Below, piece after piece: positions 54,126 to 63,250 of a stretch of DNA of 64,000 nucleotides. Position numbers and translations under genes: made by a program. The stretch is from Verrucomicrobiia bacterium. GTDB lineage: Bacteria; Verrucomicrobiota; Verrucomicrobiia; Limisphaerales; CAIMTB01. Position 1 is the first letter of the stretch. Every line of letters starts with the position of its first letter. Where the stretch lies: contig JAHCBA010000007.1 of the NCBI GenBank assembly GCA_019634625.1, positions 145,767 to 209,766 of the forward strand, written 5' to 3'. Below the pieces are notes generated by a model, which saw nothing but the letters and a program-made list of their open reading frames with translations, was not told where the DNA came from and did not search any database.

Positions 54126-54241
54126 GGGGCTTTCCTTCGTGGAACTCGGCCCTCCGATTCCGACGCCTTCCCCCCTGCGCGGCAGGCAATTGTGGCTTCC
54201 CGCGGATCGGGCGGTCTGGTGAAGTCTGGGCCCGAGGGAGC

Positions 54242-57200
54242 ATGAGGAGGAGCCAGGGAACGTCACGGGGGCCAGAGCCATCCCGGCAGCACCCGTGGAA
54301 GGCGATCGCCGGCGGGTTGCTGGCGGGCCTGGCGGCCTGGCAACCGAATCACGTCATGGCGGCGGAGTTGGTGTCCGGGAGGTCGTCGGCAGCGTTGACC
54401 GTGCGGGAGGTGCGCGTGCATTCGCTCGGGATTTTCGACGTGCTGGGGGAGGATTCCGGGATTGGTTTGTCATCGGCCTGGTGGCGGGGCCGGGCAGTGC
54501 CGGTCACGGCGGAGGCGTTGGAAGCCGAACCGGGTTCCCGGGAGGAAGGCGCGGCTGACGGAATGCCGGAGAGGCCGGTGTTCCGTGTGGAGGTGTGGGG
54601 CGCCGACGAAGGGCTGCCGCATGCGAAGGTCCGGTCCCTGCTCGAGGCCGGGGACGGGACACTTTGGGTGGGAACGGCGGAGGGGCTGGCGCGTCACGAC
54701 GGGATGCGGTTGCGTCCGTTCGAGCCCGGGGAGGACCGGATGGGGACGCGGCGGATATCGAGTGTGCGGGCGCTGCATGAGGAGGGGGGGCGGCTCTGGG
54801 TGGGGACACGGGATGGCCTGTTCTGCATCCAGGCGGGAACGCTGCATGACACGCCGGTCACGGGTGCGTTGGCCGGGATGTCGGTCGATGGGCTGGGCAC
54901 CCGCCGGGCTGGCGGATTCTGGGTGGGCACGGAGCGTGGGATTGCCTGGGTGGACGGCGGGGCGGTGAAGTGGTTGAAGGGATTGGGCGAAAGGGTCTCG
55001 GCTGTGGCGGAGGATGCGAACGGGGTGGTGTGGGCCGGAACGACGGACGGCGTGGCGGCGTTGGATGCGGCGGACGGGCGGTTGCTGGCGCGGCATCTGA
55101 CCCGGGAACACCTGCGGCGGACGGACGACCTGACAACGGCGGTGCACGGATTGCATGTCGATGCCCGTCAGGGTGTGTGGATGGGGGTGACCGACGGCGT
55201 GTGGCGGCTGGCACCGGGCGCGGCGGGGCCGGAGCGGATGACGGACGGGACGCCGGGATTCGAGGGACCCCAGTTTGCACGGATGACCGGTGACCGGTTT
55301 GGGACCGTGTGGGCGACGAATCAACGGGACGGCGGGTTGTACCGTTTTGTGCCGGGGACGGGCGATGCCTGGACCGTGGACCGGCTGGTGCCGGAGGTGA
55401 CCGGGACGGCGAGCCTTCTGATCGATCGGTTGGGCGACCTTTGGGTGGGGTCGCGTACGGGGTTGAAGCGGTTGCGCGAGGAACCATTCCGGTCCCTGGC
55501 GATCCGGGCATCCGCGATGGATTGGAGCCTGCATGCGGTGGCAGTGGGGGATGGCAACGAGGTTTGGGGGGCGAGCGGGCAGGGGGTGATTCACCGGGCG
55601 GGGCGTCAGGTGCGACTCTTCAGTTTCCATGGGTTTCCAGGGCTGGCCGGCATGGTGGTGGTGCCGGGGCCGGGAGGGGGTGCGGACGTGATCGGTGCCG
55701 GGGGCGCAAGGGTACGCCTTCCGCCGGCGTCGCACGCGCTCGGCGGGTGGGATCTGGCGCTGCGGACGTTGGCGATCGAGGGCCGGCTGCAGGCGGCCAT
55801 TCGAGATGCCGGGGGGGCGTTGATGCTGGGAACCTCGGCCGGGCTGTTCCGGATGGAGGATGGCGGGGTTCCGGTTCGGGTGGAGGCGATGCCGGCGGCG
55901 GACGTGCGTGCGCTTCACCGTGGGCACGACGGCGACCTTTGGGTGGGAACGGCGGACGCCGGCCTGGGGAAATTGCGGCGTGGCCGGTATGAGACCGTGG
56001 TGGACGCCGGGAATTCCGGGATCGTGCACGGCATGGTCACCCGCCCCTGCGGAGGGCTGTGGCTGGCTTCGAACGCGGGGGTGGGACGGATCCGGAACGG
56101 GGAATGGCGCCTGCTCGCAGTGGATTCCAGAACTCCGGTCCGGGGCGTGGTCGGCGTGGTGGTGGACGGGCGGGGCGATTTGTGGATCCACCATGGCAGC
56201 GGGGTCGCTCGCGTGCGCGCGGCCGGGATCGAGGCCTGGGAACAGGGAACCGTCCGTTCGGTCTGGGCGGACGCCTTCGGGGTGAGCGACGGGATGGTTC
56301 CGGGGGAACCGGCGGGGCGGGCCGGGAACGTGGGCATCACCGGCGACGGGCGCCTTTGGTTCGCCAGGCGGAACGGGTTGGTGACGTTTGATCCGGAGGA
56401 GCTGCCCACGTCGGCGCCGACAATTCGGATCGAGGGTTGGGAGGTGGACGGAAGGTCCCGTGAACCGTGGCATGGCGCCCGGGTGCACCCCGCGGAGCGC
56501 GGGGCGATCCGCATCGAGTTTTCGGTGACCGGGTTGTACCGGCCCGGGCAGGAGCGGGTGGAACATCGCCTGGCGGGGTACGACCGCGCCTGGCGCGAAA
56601 CGGGCCTGGTCCGCGAGGCCGTGTATGCGGATCTGCGGCCGGGACGGTACACCTTCGAGGTCCGGGCCGGCCCGAGTTCGGGATCGTGGATGGCAGAGAC
56701 GTCGTTCGGTTTCAGGGTGATGCCGCACTGGTGGGAGCGGGGAACGGTGTGGGCGTTGTCGGGTTTGGGGGTGTTGGCGGGCGCGATGGGCGGAGCGGCC
56801 CTGCGTTGGCGGAAGGAGCGACGAAGCCTCGAAGACCAGCGGCGTCGGGAACTCGAACGCGAGCGGATGCGGATTGCGCGCGACCTGCACGATCACCTGG
56901 GCTCCCACCTGAGCGTGGCGGCCATGCAGGGTGCCGCGGGCGCATCGGACGCTCCTGCCCGGGATGCCCTGGACGCCCTCAACGAGCTGGTGTGGTCGGT
57001 TCATCCCGAGAACGACTCGATGGCGGCGCTGACGGATTTCATCGGGGATTTCTCCGCGCGGTATCTCGACGCGGCGGGTTTGACCGTGGACCTGGATCTG
57101 CCGGCCGAGGTTCCCGCCTGCATCGTGCCAGGCGCATGGCGTCGGGACGTGGCCGCCATGCTCAAGGAGGCGTTGCGCAATGTCGTCCGGCACGCAGGCG

Positions 57201-57571
57201 CGGGACGGGTCCGTGTCGGGTGGCTCCTCCGCGACGGGGAGTGCGTGCTGACCGTGGCGGACGACGGACGGGGCTGCGACACGAATGGCGGGGGAGCCTC
57301 GATGCCGGAAGCGGATGGCTGGATGCCGCGCCACGGGACCGCGACGCTGCGGCGACGCGCGCGGACGGGATCGGGCGGGCAGGGTCTGCGCGGGTTGGAG
57401 GCCCGTTGCCGGGAACTCGGGGGCACTTGCACGCTCCGTTCCAGGGAAGGCCACGGCACCCGGATCACGTTCCGTCTCCCGTGGCCCACACCCAACGGGA
57501 AGGAACGGGAAGGCTGGCGGGAAGACGGCGTTGCGCCCGGCTTCCCCGGGAAGGAGGCCCCCGGTTCATGA
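54242..57571 (+). CDS. Hybrid propeller sensor histidine kinase (Reg_prop, HisKA_3)
   Basis: A 1109-aa membrane sensor. After an N-terminal hydrophobic segment (AIAGGLLAGLAAW) comes a periplasmic propeller of two-component-regulator repeats (about 110-700, GDGTLWVGTAEGLARHDG), then a Y_Y_Y domain (about 740-820, HRLAGYDRAWRETG) and one TM helix (about 833-855). The cytosolic part has a HisKA_3 dimerisation domain with RDLHDHLGSHL (His883) and a HATPase domain (EALRNVVRHAGAGRV, ADDGRGCD, GQGLRGLEAR). This architecture in gut and soil bacteria senses polysaccharide breakdown products. It is coupled by ATGA to its response regulator, and adhesin-like genes follow. Confidence 0.88.
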   Translation: MRRSQGTSRGPEPSRQHPWKAIAGGLLAGLAAWQPNHVMAAELVSGRSSAALTVREVRVHSLGIFDVLGEDSGIGLSSAWWRGRAVPVTAEALEAEPGSREEGAADGMPERPVFRVEVWGADEGLPHAKVRSLLEAGDGTLWVGTAEGLARHDGMRLRPFEPGEDRMGTRRISSVRALHEEGGRLWVGTRDGLFCIQAGTLHDTPVTGALAGMSVDGLGTRRAGGFWVGTERGIAWVDGGAVKWLKGLGERVSAVAEDANGVVWAGTTDGVAALDAADGRLLARHLTREHLRRTDDLTTAVHGLHVDARQGVWMGVTDGVWRLAPGAAGPERMTDGTPGFEGPQFARMTGDRFGTVWATNQRDGGLYRFVPGTGDAWTVDRLVPEVTGTASLLIDRLGDLWVGSRTGLKRLREEPFRSLAIRASAMDWSLHAVAVGDGNEVWGASGQGVIHRAGRQVRLFSFHGFPGLAGMVVVPGPGGGADVIGAGGARVRLPPASHALGGWDLALRTLAIEGRLQAAIRDAGGALMLGTSAGLFRMEDGGVPVRVEAMPAADVRALHRGHDGDLWVGTADAGLGKLRRGRYETVVDAGNSGIVHGMVTRPCGGLWLASNAGVGRIRNGEWRLLAVDSRTPVRGVVGVVVDGRGDLWIHHGSGVARVRAAGIEAWEQGTVRSVWADAFGVSDGMVPGEPAGRAGNVGITGDGRLWFARRNGLVTFDPEELPTSAPTIRIEGWEVDGRSREPWHGARVHPAERGAIRIEFSVTGLYRPGQERVEHRLAGYDRAWRETGLVREAVYADLRPGRYTFEVRAGPSSGSWMAETSFGFRVMPHWWERGTVWALSGLGVLAGAMGGAALRWRKERRSLEDQRRRELERERMRIARDLHDHLGSHLSVAAMQGAAGASDAPARDALDALNELVWSVHPENDSMAALTDFIGDFSARYLDAAGLTVDLDLPAEVPACIVPGAWRRDVAAMLKEALRNVVRHAGAGRVRVGWLLRDGECVLTVADDGRGCDTNGGGASMPEADGWMPRHGTATLRRRARTGSGGQGLRGLEARCRELGGTCTLRSREGHGTRITFRLPWPTPNGKEREGWREDGVAPGFPGKEAPGS

Positions 57572-58227
57572 GCGGGCTCCCTGAGGTTCGCCTGGCGCTG
57601 ATCGAGGACGATCCGCGGCTTCGGGCCCGCCTGGTCGCGCTGCTCCATGCACGGCCGGGCTGGAAGGTGGTGGCGGAGTGCGCCTCGGCCGCGAATGCCG
57701 CGAGCCGCATCGCCGCCGCCCGGCCGGACCTGGTGCTGTCGGACATCCTGCTGCGGGGCAGCTCCGGGATCGATGCCATCGCCCCCATCAAACGTGCGCT
57801 GCCCAGGGTGCGGGTCGTGATGCTGACGGTGATCGAGCGCCCGGCGGACATCGTGCGCGCGATCGATCAGGGGGCGTGCGGGTACATCCTCAAGAAGGAT
57901 CTGGCGAACCTGACCCAGCATGTGGAGGACGTTCTGGCCGGACGCGCGCCCTTCATGAGTCCGTCGGTCGCACGCCGGCTTCTGGAACAGGTCCGGCGTC
58001 AGACGCGCGGCAGGCCGCCCGGGGCCGCGGACATCCTGTCGGCGCGGGAACGGGAAGTGTTGGAACATGCCGGCCGGGGCCTGCACCACAAGGAAATCGG
58101 CCGGGTGCTGGGCATCACGGCCAGCACGGTGAAGACCCATTTGCAACGGACCTTCGACAAGCTGGGGACCCATTCGACGATCGAATCGATCCACAAGCTG
58201 CGCGGCGACGACGAGCCTCTTCCGTGA
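57568..58227 (+). CDS. NarL/LuxR-type response regulator
   Basis: A 219-aa regulator. The receiver domain (1-125) has acidic residues in IEDD, phospho-acceptor Asp59 in LVLSDILL, and Lys109/110 in YILKKD. The LuxR helix-turn-helix (about 150-210) reads LSAREREVLEHAGRGLHHKE and STVKTHLQRTFDKLGTHS. It has a good Shine-Dalgarno (aaggagg) and overlaps the kinase stop by ATGA. It presumably activates this operon or other surface genes after phosphotransfer from His883. Confidence 0.9.
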   Translation: MSGLPEVRLALIEDDPRLRARLVALLHARPGWKVVAECASAANAASRIAAARPDLVLSDILLRGSSGIDAIAPIKRALPRVRVVMLTVIERPADIVRAIDQGACGYILKKDLANLTQHVEDVLAGRAPFMSPSVARRLLEQVRRQTRGRPPGAADILSAREREVLEHAGRGLHHKEIGRVLGITASTVKTHLQRTFDKLGTHSTIESIHKLRGDDEPLP

Positions 58228-60749
58228 TGTCGGGCCCCGCCCGGCGGCAGCGCATGTGTCCCCCACAGGGAGGATACCGGGCGAAGCGGACGGCGGGCTA
58301 CGGTGGGTCTGTGATTCAAGGATTTGTCCCGCTCACGTCGCGCACCTTCCGGCTCCCGTCCGTGTGGATGGCGATGGCGATCATGATGGCCCCTGTGGCG
58401 GCGCTCCAGGCGCAGGGTTTGCTGGTCAACGGAGCCGCCCAGGAGGGAACCCTCCCGCAGGATGGGGACAAGGCGTACTGGAGTTTCTCTGCGGAGGCGG
58501 GGGACCATGTGCGGCTGCGCGTGAGCGCGCAGGTCCTCTACCCGCGCCTCAATGTCATGGGACCCGACGGCTCTTCGATCGGCACGGCGTTCGATTCGAG
58601 CAACCGCGACGTCTCGATCGCGTTCAGCGTGGCGACCAGTGGGATGCATGTCGTCGAAGTGGACAGCTACTATGCGGGCGGCACCGGTGCGTATCGCCTT
58701 CAGTTGGCCCGTGCCCCGGGCGAGTTTGTCGTGCCGGAAGGCGACCAGGGAGGGCCGTTGACCAACGGAGGCAATCATCAGGGCCAGATTCCCCTGGGTG
58801 ACATCGATGCGTGGACGTTCGAGGGGGCGGAAGGCGATCGGGTGCGGTTGCGGATGGGGACGACAGGCATCTACCCGCAGTTCACCGTGGTACGGCCGGA
58901 CGGAACGGTGGCGGGGACGGGCTTTGATCAGAACGCGCGCGACGCTGCGCTGGACGTGGTGGTCACGGTGGCCGGCCGGCACACGGTTCTGGTGGAGAGT
59001 TACTATATGGGAAGCGAGGGCGGGTACACGCTGCGGTATGTGAAGGTGCCCGGGGACGTGGAGGTGGCGGACGGCGACGAAGGCGGGCCGCTGGTCAACG
59101 GAATCTGGCATGACGGCCTGTTGGGCACGGGCGATCTGGATCCCTGGACATTCCTGGCGGAGCCGGGGGATCGCGTTTCGCTGCGGCTGCAGACGGAGGG
59201 CGTCTATCCACACCTGACGGTGATCGGTCCCCTTGGAGCGGTCGTCGGGTCGGCCTGGAACGCCAATCTTCGGAACACCACGCTGGGATTCTCCGTGACC
59301 AACGCGGGACAACACACCGTGGTGGTCGAGGATTATTATCGGGACGGCACGGGGTCCTACCGGCTGGAATACCTGCGCTGGCCGCCGGATCTCCACGTGC
59401 CCGGGACGGTGACCCTCGATGAAGGGACCCGTCTGGAGGTGGAAGTCTCCGCCGTGGATCCCGTGTTGCCGGGCAAGACGCTGACATTCGCGCTGGTCGC
59501 CGGACCGGCCGGGTCCGTGCTGACGCCCCTGGGGGCGACCAATGCGGTCATCATCTGGCAGACCTCGGAACCGGACGGTCCGGGAACCCATGAGTTCGTG
59601 GTGACGGTGACCGACATGGTGGACGGGCAGGCGTACACCCGGACGAACGCCTTCATGGTGGTGGTGCGGGAAGTCAATGCACCGCCCGTTCTAGACCCGG
59701 TCGGGGACATCGAAACCCGGGATGAGTCGGTGGTTCGGATCGTTGTGCGGGCCACGGACCCGGATGTGCCGGCCAATGAGATTCGATACTCGCTGGGGCC
59801 GGGTGCGCCGGAGGGGATGACGCTGGATCCGGCCACGGGCGAACTGATCTGGCCGATCGGCGTGAGGCTGGGCTCAGAGGATCATGAGATCACCGTGGTG
59901 GCCACGGACGACGGAACGCCTCCCCTTAGCGATGAAGTGCGGTTTCGGATCCGGATCGAACCACCCCGGATCCGGCTGGGAGCCATTGCCGACCGGGAGG
60001 TGGATGAGCACGCCCTGCTGTCGGTGACGGCCTCGGTGACCAACAGTCCGGCGGCGGTGCCGCCCTATCAGTATTCGCTGCAGGGCGTCGTGCCGGAAGG
60101 CGCCGGGCTTTCGGCTGCAACCGGAGTGTTCTTCTGGCGTCCCGGCGAGGCGCAGGGTCCTTCGGAGCAGACCATCACCATCCGGGTGACGGATTCCGCC
60201 ACACCGCCGCAGAGCGCTGAGATGTCGTTTCGCGTGCGGGTGCGCGAAGTGAACGAGGCCCCGGAACTGGCTCCACTGGCCGATCAGTCGACCGGTGTGG
60301 CCCAGACGCTCCGCGTGCCGCTGGAAGCGACGGACGCGGATCTGCCCGCCAACGGGTTGACATTCACCCTCGAGGACGGTGCGCCCGAGGGGATGATGGT
60401 GGTCTTCAACCGCGCGATCGAGTGGACTCCGGACGCCCGATTTGCCGGCACCACCAACCGGGTGACCGTCCGGGTCACCGACGACGGGGTTCCGCCGCTG
60501 AGCCACACGCAGTCGTTCACGGTCGTGGTGATGGCGACGGCGGATCTGCGGCTTGTCGTGACTTCCGGCGATCCGGTGCGCTGGAGTTTGATGGGTGACG
60601 TCGGGCGGTTCTACCTGATCGAAGGATCGGGCGACCTGAGGACATGGACCGCCGTCACGAACTTCCTGAGCGAGGCGACCGAGACCCCGTTCACGGATCC
60701 GGCTGCGGCCACCGCACCCCGGCGCTTCTACCGGGCCATTGCACCCTGA
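58227..60749 (+). CDS. Secreted protein with PPC-like and cadherin-like domains
   Basis: An 840-aa exported protein if started at ATG 58227 (TGATG overlap with the regulator); a GTG at 58311 would place the signal peptide (VWMAMAIMMAPVAALQAQG) nearer the N-terminus. Three bacterial pre-peptidase-like domains come first (GDKAYWSFSAEAGDHVRLRV, GDIDAWTFEGAEGDRVRLRM, GDLDPWTFLAEPGDRVSLRL), then five Ig/cadherin-like domains (PPVLDPVGDIETRDESVVRI). The last 70 residues (FYLIEGSGDLRTWTAVTNFL, RRFYRAIAP) match the small C-terminal domain of the 3251-aa protein. Probably a surface or matrix component controlled by the adjacent two-component system. Confidence 0.75.
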   Translation: MSGPARRQRMCPPQGGYRAKRTAGYGGSVIQGFVPLTSRTFRLPSVWMAMAIMMAPVAALQAQGLLVNGAAQEGTLPQDGDKAYWSFSAEAGDHVRLRVSAQVLYPRLNVMGPDGSSIGTAFDSSNRDVSIAFSVATSGMHVVEVDSYYAGGTGAYRLQLARAPGEFVVPEGDQGGPLTNGGNHQGQIPLGDIDAWTFEGAEGDRVRLRMGTTGIYPQFTVVRPDGTVAGTGFDQNARDAALDVVVTVAGRHTVLVESYYMGSEGGYTLRYVKVPGDVEVADGDEGGPLVNGIWHDGLLGTGDLDPWTFLAEPGDRVSLRLQTEGVYPHLTVIGPLGAVVGSAWNANLRNTTLGFSVTNAGQHTVVVEDYYRDGTGSYRLEYLRWPPDLHVPGTVTLDEGTRLEVEVSAVDPVLPGKTLTFALVAGPAGSVLTPLGATNAVIIWQTSEPDGPGTHEFVVTVTDMVDGQAYTRTNAFMVVVREVNAPPVLDPVGDIETRDESVVRIVVRATDPDVPANEIRYSLGPGAPEGMTLDPATGELIWPIGVRLGSEDHEITVVATDDGTPPLSDEVRFRIRIEPPRIRLGAIADREVDEHALLSVTASVTNSPAAVPPYQYSLQGVVPEGAGLSAATGVFFWRPGEAQGPSEQTITIRVTDSATPPQSAEMSFRVRVREVNEAPELAPLADQSTGVAQTLRVPLEATDADLPANGLTFTLEDGAPEGMMVVFNRAIEWTPDARFAGTTNRVTVRVTDDGVPPLSHTQSFTVVVMATADLRLVVTSGDPVRWSLMGDVGRFYLIEGSGDLRTWTAVTNFLSEATETPFTDPAAATAPRRFYRAIAP

Positions 60750-60759
60750 GACCCGCGTT

Positions 60760-61146
60760 GTGAAAGCCGGACACCCTGTCAGGGCGCTGCTGTTGACCGG
60801 GGCGCTCGCGCTTGGCGGCGCCACGGAGCCGGCGCGGAGTGCGGAGGCAACCATCACCGTGCTGGTGACCAGCGGCACGCCCATCCCGGACGGCACGGGA
60901 AGATTCGCGCAGTTCCTGTCACCGACCCTCAACGACCTGGGGAAGGTGGCCTTCTTCGCGACACTCGATGGCACGACCTCGCCCGGTGACAATGAGGGCA
61001 TCTATCTCGGTGACACCAACGCACTGGTGCAGATTGTCCGGGAAGGACAGGCGGCGCCGGATGGCAACGGGTTCTTCGGGACGTTCAGTCCGGGAACCAT
61101 CCTGGCGATCAACAACTCGTGTTCCATGACGACAGGCGCGGGCTGA
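60760..61146 (+). pseudogene. DUF7453-like repeat protein, N-terminal fragment
   Basis: The GTG at 60760 gives a signal peptide (VRALLLTGALALGGATEPARSAEA). Two repeats of the type VTSGTPIPDGTGRFAQFLSP / VREGQAAPDGNGFFGTF follow, as in the secreted NHL/DUF7453 group of PVC bacteria. At ILAINNS the frame breaks and stops at 61146. The continuation, from a later point of the same family, is in the next frame (61119). An alternative TTG start at 60739 overlaps the previous gene. Confidence 0.6.
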
Positions 61147-62927
61147 GGAAGATCGTCCGTCTTGGGGATTCCCTTCTCGGGAGCATGATCAACGGGATCG
61201 GGTTCCCGGATGGAATCGCCCATGCGAACAACAGCGACGAGCGCACGGCGCTGAATGAATCGGGGCAGGTGGCCTTTGCCTTTTCGCTCACGGATGGCCG
61301 CCGCGGGATCGCGATAGGGAGTGCGCCGGACTCGAGCGATCCGACGCCCCCACCCGTCCCCCCGAGTTACGTGGAGGCCTTCAACCCGGGGGCGGCCGGC
61401 GGCTTCCTTTCCTGGGTCGGGACCCTGGCATTGCAGGCGGATGGGAAGATCCTGGTGGGGGGCAGCTTCGTCACGTTGGGCGGTCAGCCGCGCAGCAACA
61501 TCGGGCGATTGAATGCCGATGGGACGCTGGATGCCGGTTTCGATCCCGGGGCGAATGACACCGTCGAGACGCTTCTGGTGCAGGAGGACGGAAGGATTCT
61601 GGTGGGGGGCGGGTTCACCCGACTGGGGGGGGAACTGCGGAGCAGAATTGGCCGGTTGCATGCCGACGGGCGGGTGGATACCGCCTTCAATCCGGGCGCG
61701 AGCGGAGGAGGTTTTCCCGGGGTCTATGCGCTCACGCTGGGACCGGACGGAAGCATTCTGGTGGGGGGTGATTTTCGGAGACTTGGGGGCGAGGCACGGA
61801 CCAACCTCGCCCGGCTGAGAGCCGACGGCGTGGTGGACGGCACTTTCCAGACGGCGGCGAATTCCGAGATCTCCGCGCTGGCATTGGATGAGAATGGAAG
61901 AGTTCTGGTGGGTGGCGGATTCACGACCCTGGGGGGACAGGCCCGAAGCCGGATCGGGCGCTTGAATGCGGATGGCACCCTGGACACCGGCTTCAATCCG
62001 GGGGCGGGCTCCTGGGTGAATGCCCTGGCGGTGCAGGCGGATGGAAAGATCGTGGTGGGGGGCGCCTTTACCACGCTGGGGGGACAGGGCCGGAGCCGGA
62101 TCGGGCGGTTGCATTCGGATGGCACCCTGGACGCCGACTTCAATCCGGGGGCGGCCGGGGAAGTGGTTTGCCTGGCATTGCAGGTGGACGGAAAAATCCT
62201 GCTGGGAGGCGGGTTCACACGGTTGGGCGATCAGACCCGCCAGCGGATTGGGCGCCTGCATCTGGATGGAACGGTGGACCTGACCTGGGATGGGGCGGCG
62301 AACGCTGAGGTGAGTGCGCTCGCGATCCAGGCGGATGGAAAGGTACTGGTCGGGGGCGAGTTCAGGATGCTGGACGGTCTGCCGCGAAGTCTGATCGGGC
62401 GGTTGAACAATACGGGGCCGGCGACGGAACATCTTGGGTATCACGGAACGCGGGTCACCTGGCTGCGCGGCGGCCACGGTCCGGAGATTGTCTTCGCCTC
62501 GTTCGATCATTCCATCGACGGGAGCACGTGGACGGAACTCGGGAGAGGCATGCGGGTTCCGGGGGGATGGGAATTGCCAGATGCGGTGCTGCCCGCCGGC
62601 AGCCTGCTGCGGGCGCGCGGAGCGACCGTCGGCGGATCCGGATCCCAATGGTTTGTCGAGGCCGTCGCCGGGGTCGGGGAGATTCCTGTCGATCCCCCGC
62701 TTCTCGAGCCTCCCGTCATCGGGGTGGCGCGGGGCGCGGATGGCAGTGCGCTTTCGGTGAGCCTTCCGACGATCGCGGGCAGAACCTACACCCTGGAATC
62801 CAAGAGCCGCTTGGAAGATCCGGAATGGTTCCCCCTGACTTCCCTGGTCGGGGACGGGACGGTGCGGATTCTTGAGGATCCGGAGCCGCCCGGGGCAACC
62901 CGGTTCTACCGGTTGCGGGTGGACTGA
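61119..62927 (+). CDS. Delta-60 repeat (beta-propeller) protein, 5' end disrupted
   Basis: A 602-residue frame. Residues 1-70 (FHDDRRGLRKIVRLGDSLLG, LNESGQVAFAFSLTDGRRGI) are the C-terminal end of the DUF7453-like protein started at 60760. Then follow seven delta-60 repeats (about 95-420, ADGKILVGGSFVTLGGQPRS, IGRLNADGTLDTGFNPGA), each about 52 residues, forming a propeller, and a C-terminal Ig-like region with the FYRLRV ending seen in the 3251- and 840-aa proteins. One frameshift with loss of sequence near 61118 separates it from its signal peptide, so it may not be exported. The apparent GTG start is doubtful. Confidence 0.65.
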   Translation: MFHDDRRGLRKIVRLGDSLLGSMINGIGFPDGIAHANNSDERTALNESGQVAFAFSLTDGRRGIAIGSAPDSSDPTPPPVPPSYVEAFNPGAAGGFLSWVGTLALQADGKILVGGSFVTLGGQPRSNIGRLNADGTLDAGFDPGANDTVETLLVQEDGRILVGGGFTRLGGELRSRIGRLHADGRVDTAFNPGASGGGFPGVYALTLGPDGSILVGGDFRRLGGEARTNLARLRADGVVDGTFQTAANSEISALALDENGRVLVGGGFTTLGGQARSRIGRLNADGTLDTGFNPGAGSWVNALAVQADGKIVVGGAFTTLGGQGRSRIGRLHSDGTLDADFNPGAAGEVVCLALQVDGKILLGGGFTRLGDQTRQRIGRLHLDGTVDLTWDGAANAEVSALAIQADGKVLVGGEFRMLDGLPRSLIGRLNNTGPATEHLGYHGTRVTWLRGGHGPEIVFASFDHSIDGSTWTELGRGMRVPGGWELPDAVLPAGSLLRARGATVGGSGSQWFVEAVAGVGEIPVDPPLLEPPVIGVARGADGSALSVSLPTIAGRTYTLESKSRLEDPEWFPLTSLVGDGTVRILEDPEPPGATRFYRLRVD

Positions 62928-62960
62928 AGAGACGCGGGTGTCTGGAAGGATCAACCCCCG

Positions 62961-63040
62961 GGGGTCAGATCTGTGAATTTGACAAATCAAGTCGTGGCGC
63001 CTGAGAGGGAGCCGAATGTCAAAATCAGAGATCTGACCCC
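62961..63040. repeat. 80-bp palindromic element, copy C
   Basis: Third full copy: ggggtcagatctgtgaattt..., right arm ending cagagatctgacccc. It lies 33 bases behind the delta-60 gene and 9 bases before the tRNA-like sequence. Confidence 0.85.
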
Positions 63041-63049
63041 GGGGCTTCC

Positions 63050-63075
63050 TAGGTTCAAATCTAGCCCCGCAACCA
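63050..63075 (+). other. Possible attachment site: tRNA-fMet 3'-end-like sequence
   Basis: The sequence taggttcaaatctagccc then cgcaacca resembles the T-loop, acceptor stem and CCA of bacterial initiator tRNA (ggttcaaatc...cccgcaacca), with a few mismatches that break the T stem. No D arm or anticodon precedes it, so it is not a tRNA gene. Such 3' fragments are left at one end of elements integrated into tRNA genes. A terminator hairpin follows. Identification is from memory of the tRNA-fMet sequence. Confidence 0.4.
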
Positions 63076-63096
63076 ATTTCCGTTGCAGTGCAACGG

Positions 63097-63132
63097 GTTA
63101 GACCGCTGGCTTCCAGCGGTCTAACTGCTTTT
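63097..63132 (+). terminator. Hairpin terminator (13-bp stem)
   Basis: gttagaccgctgg, loop ctt, ccagcggtctaac forms a perfect 13-bp stem, followed by tgctttt. A smaller hairpin, cgttgc-agt-gcaacg, lies just before (63081-63095). It could terminate transcription from the left, or be inherited from a tRNA locus. Confidence 0.65.
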
Positions 63133-63250
63133 CTGGCACGGAAACTCGATTCGACCCCTCCGTGGGTCCTACTGGGTCCGCAAGGGTCCTCGTAGGTCCG
63201 ATCGCCAAATAATTGCCAAATAACTGCCTAGGCCCCAAACCTCAAGCGCC

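Noticed and set aside
54470..57454. A 994-codon minus-strand open frame across the histidine kinase gene
   Set aside because: Pro/His/Arg-rich chance frame; the plus strand encodes a complete sensor kinase.
63050..63125. A complete tRNA gene
   Set aside because: Only a 3'-end-like stretch is present; no anticodon or D arm precedes it and the T stem is mismatched.
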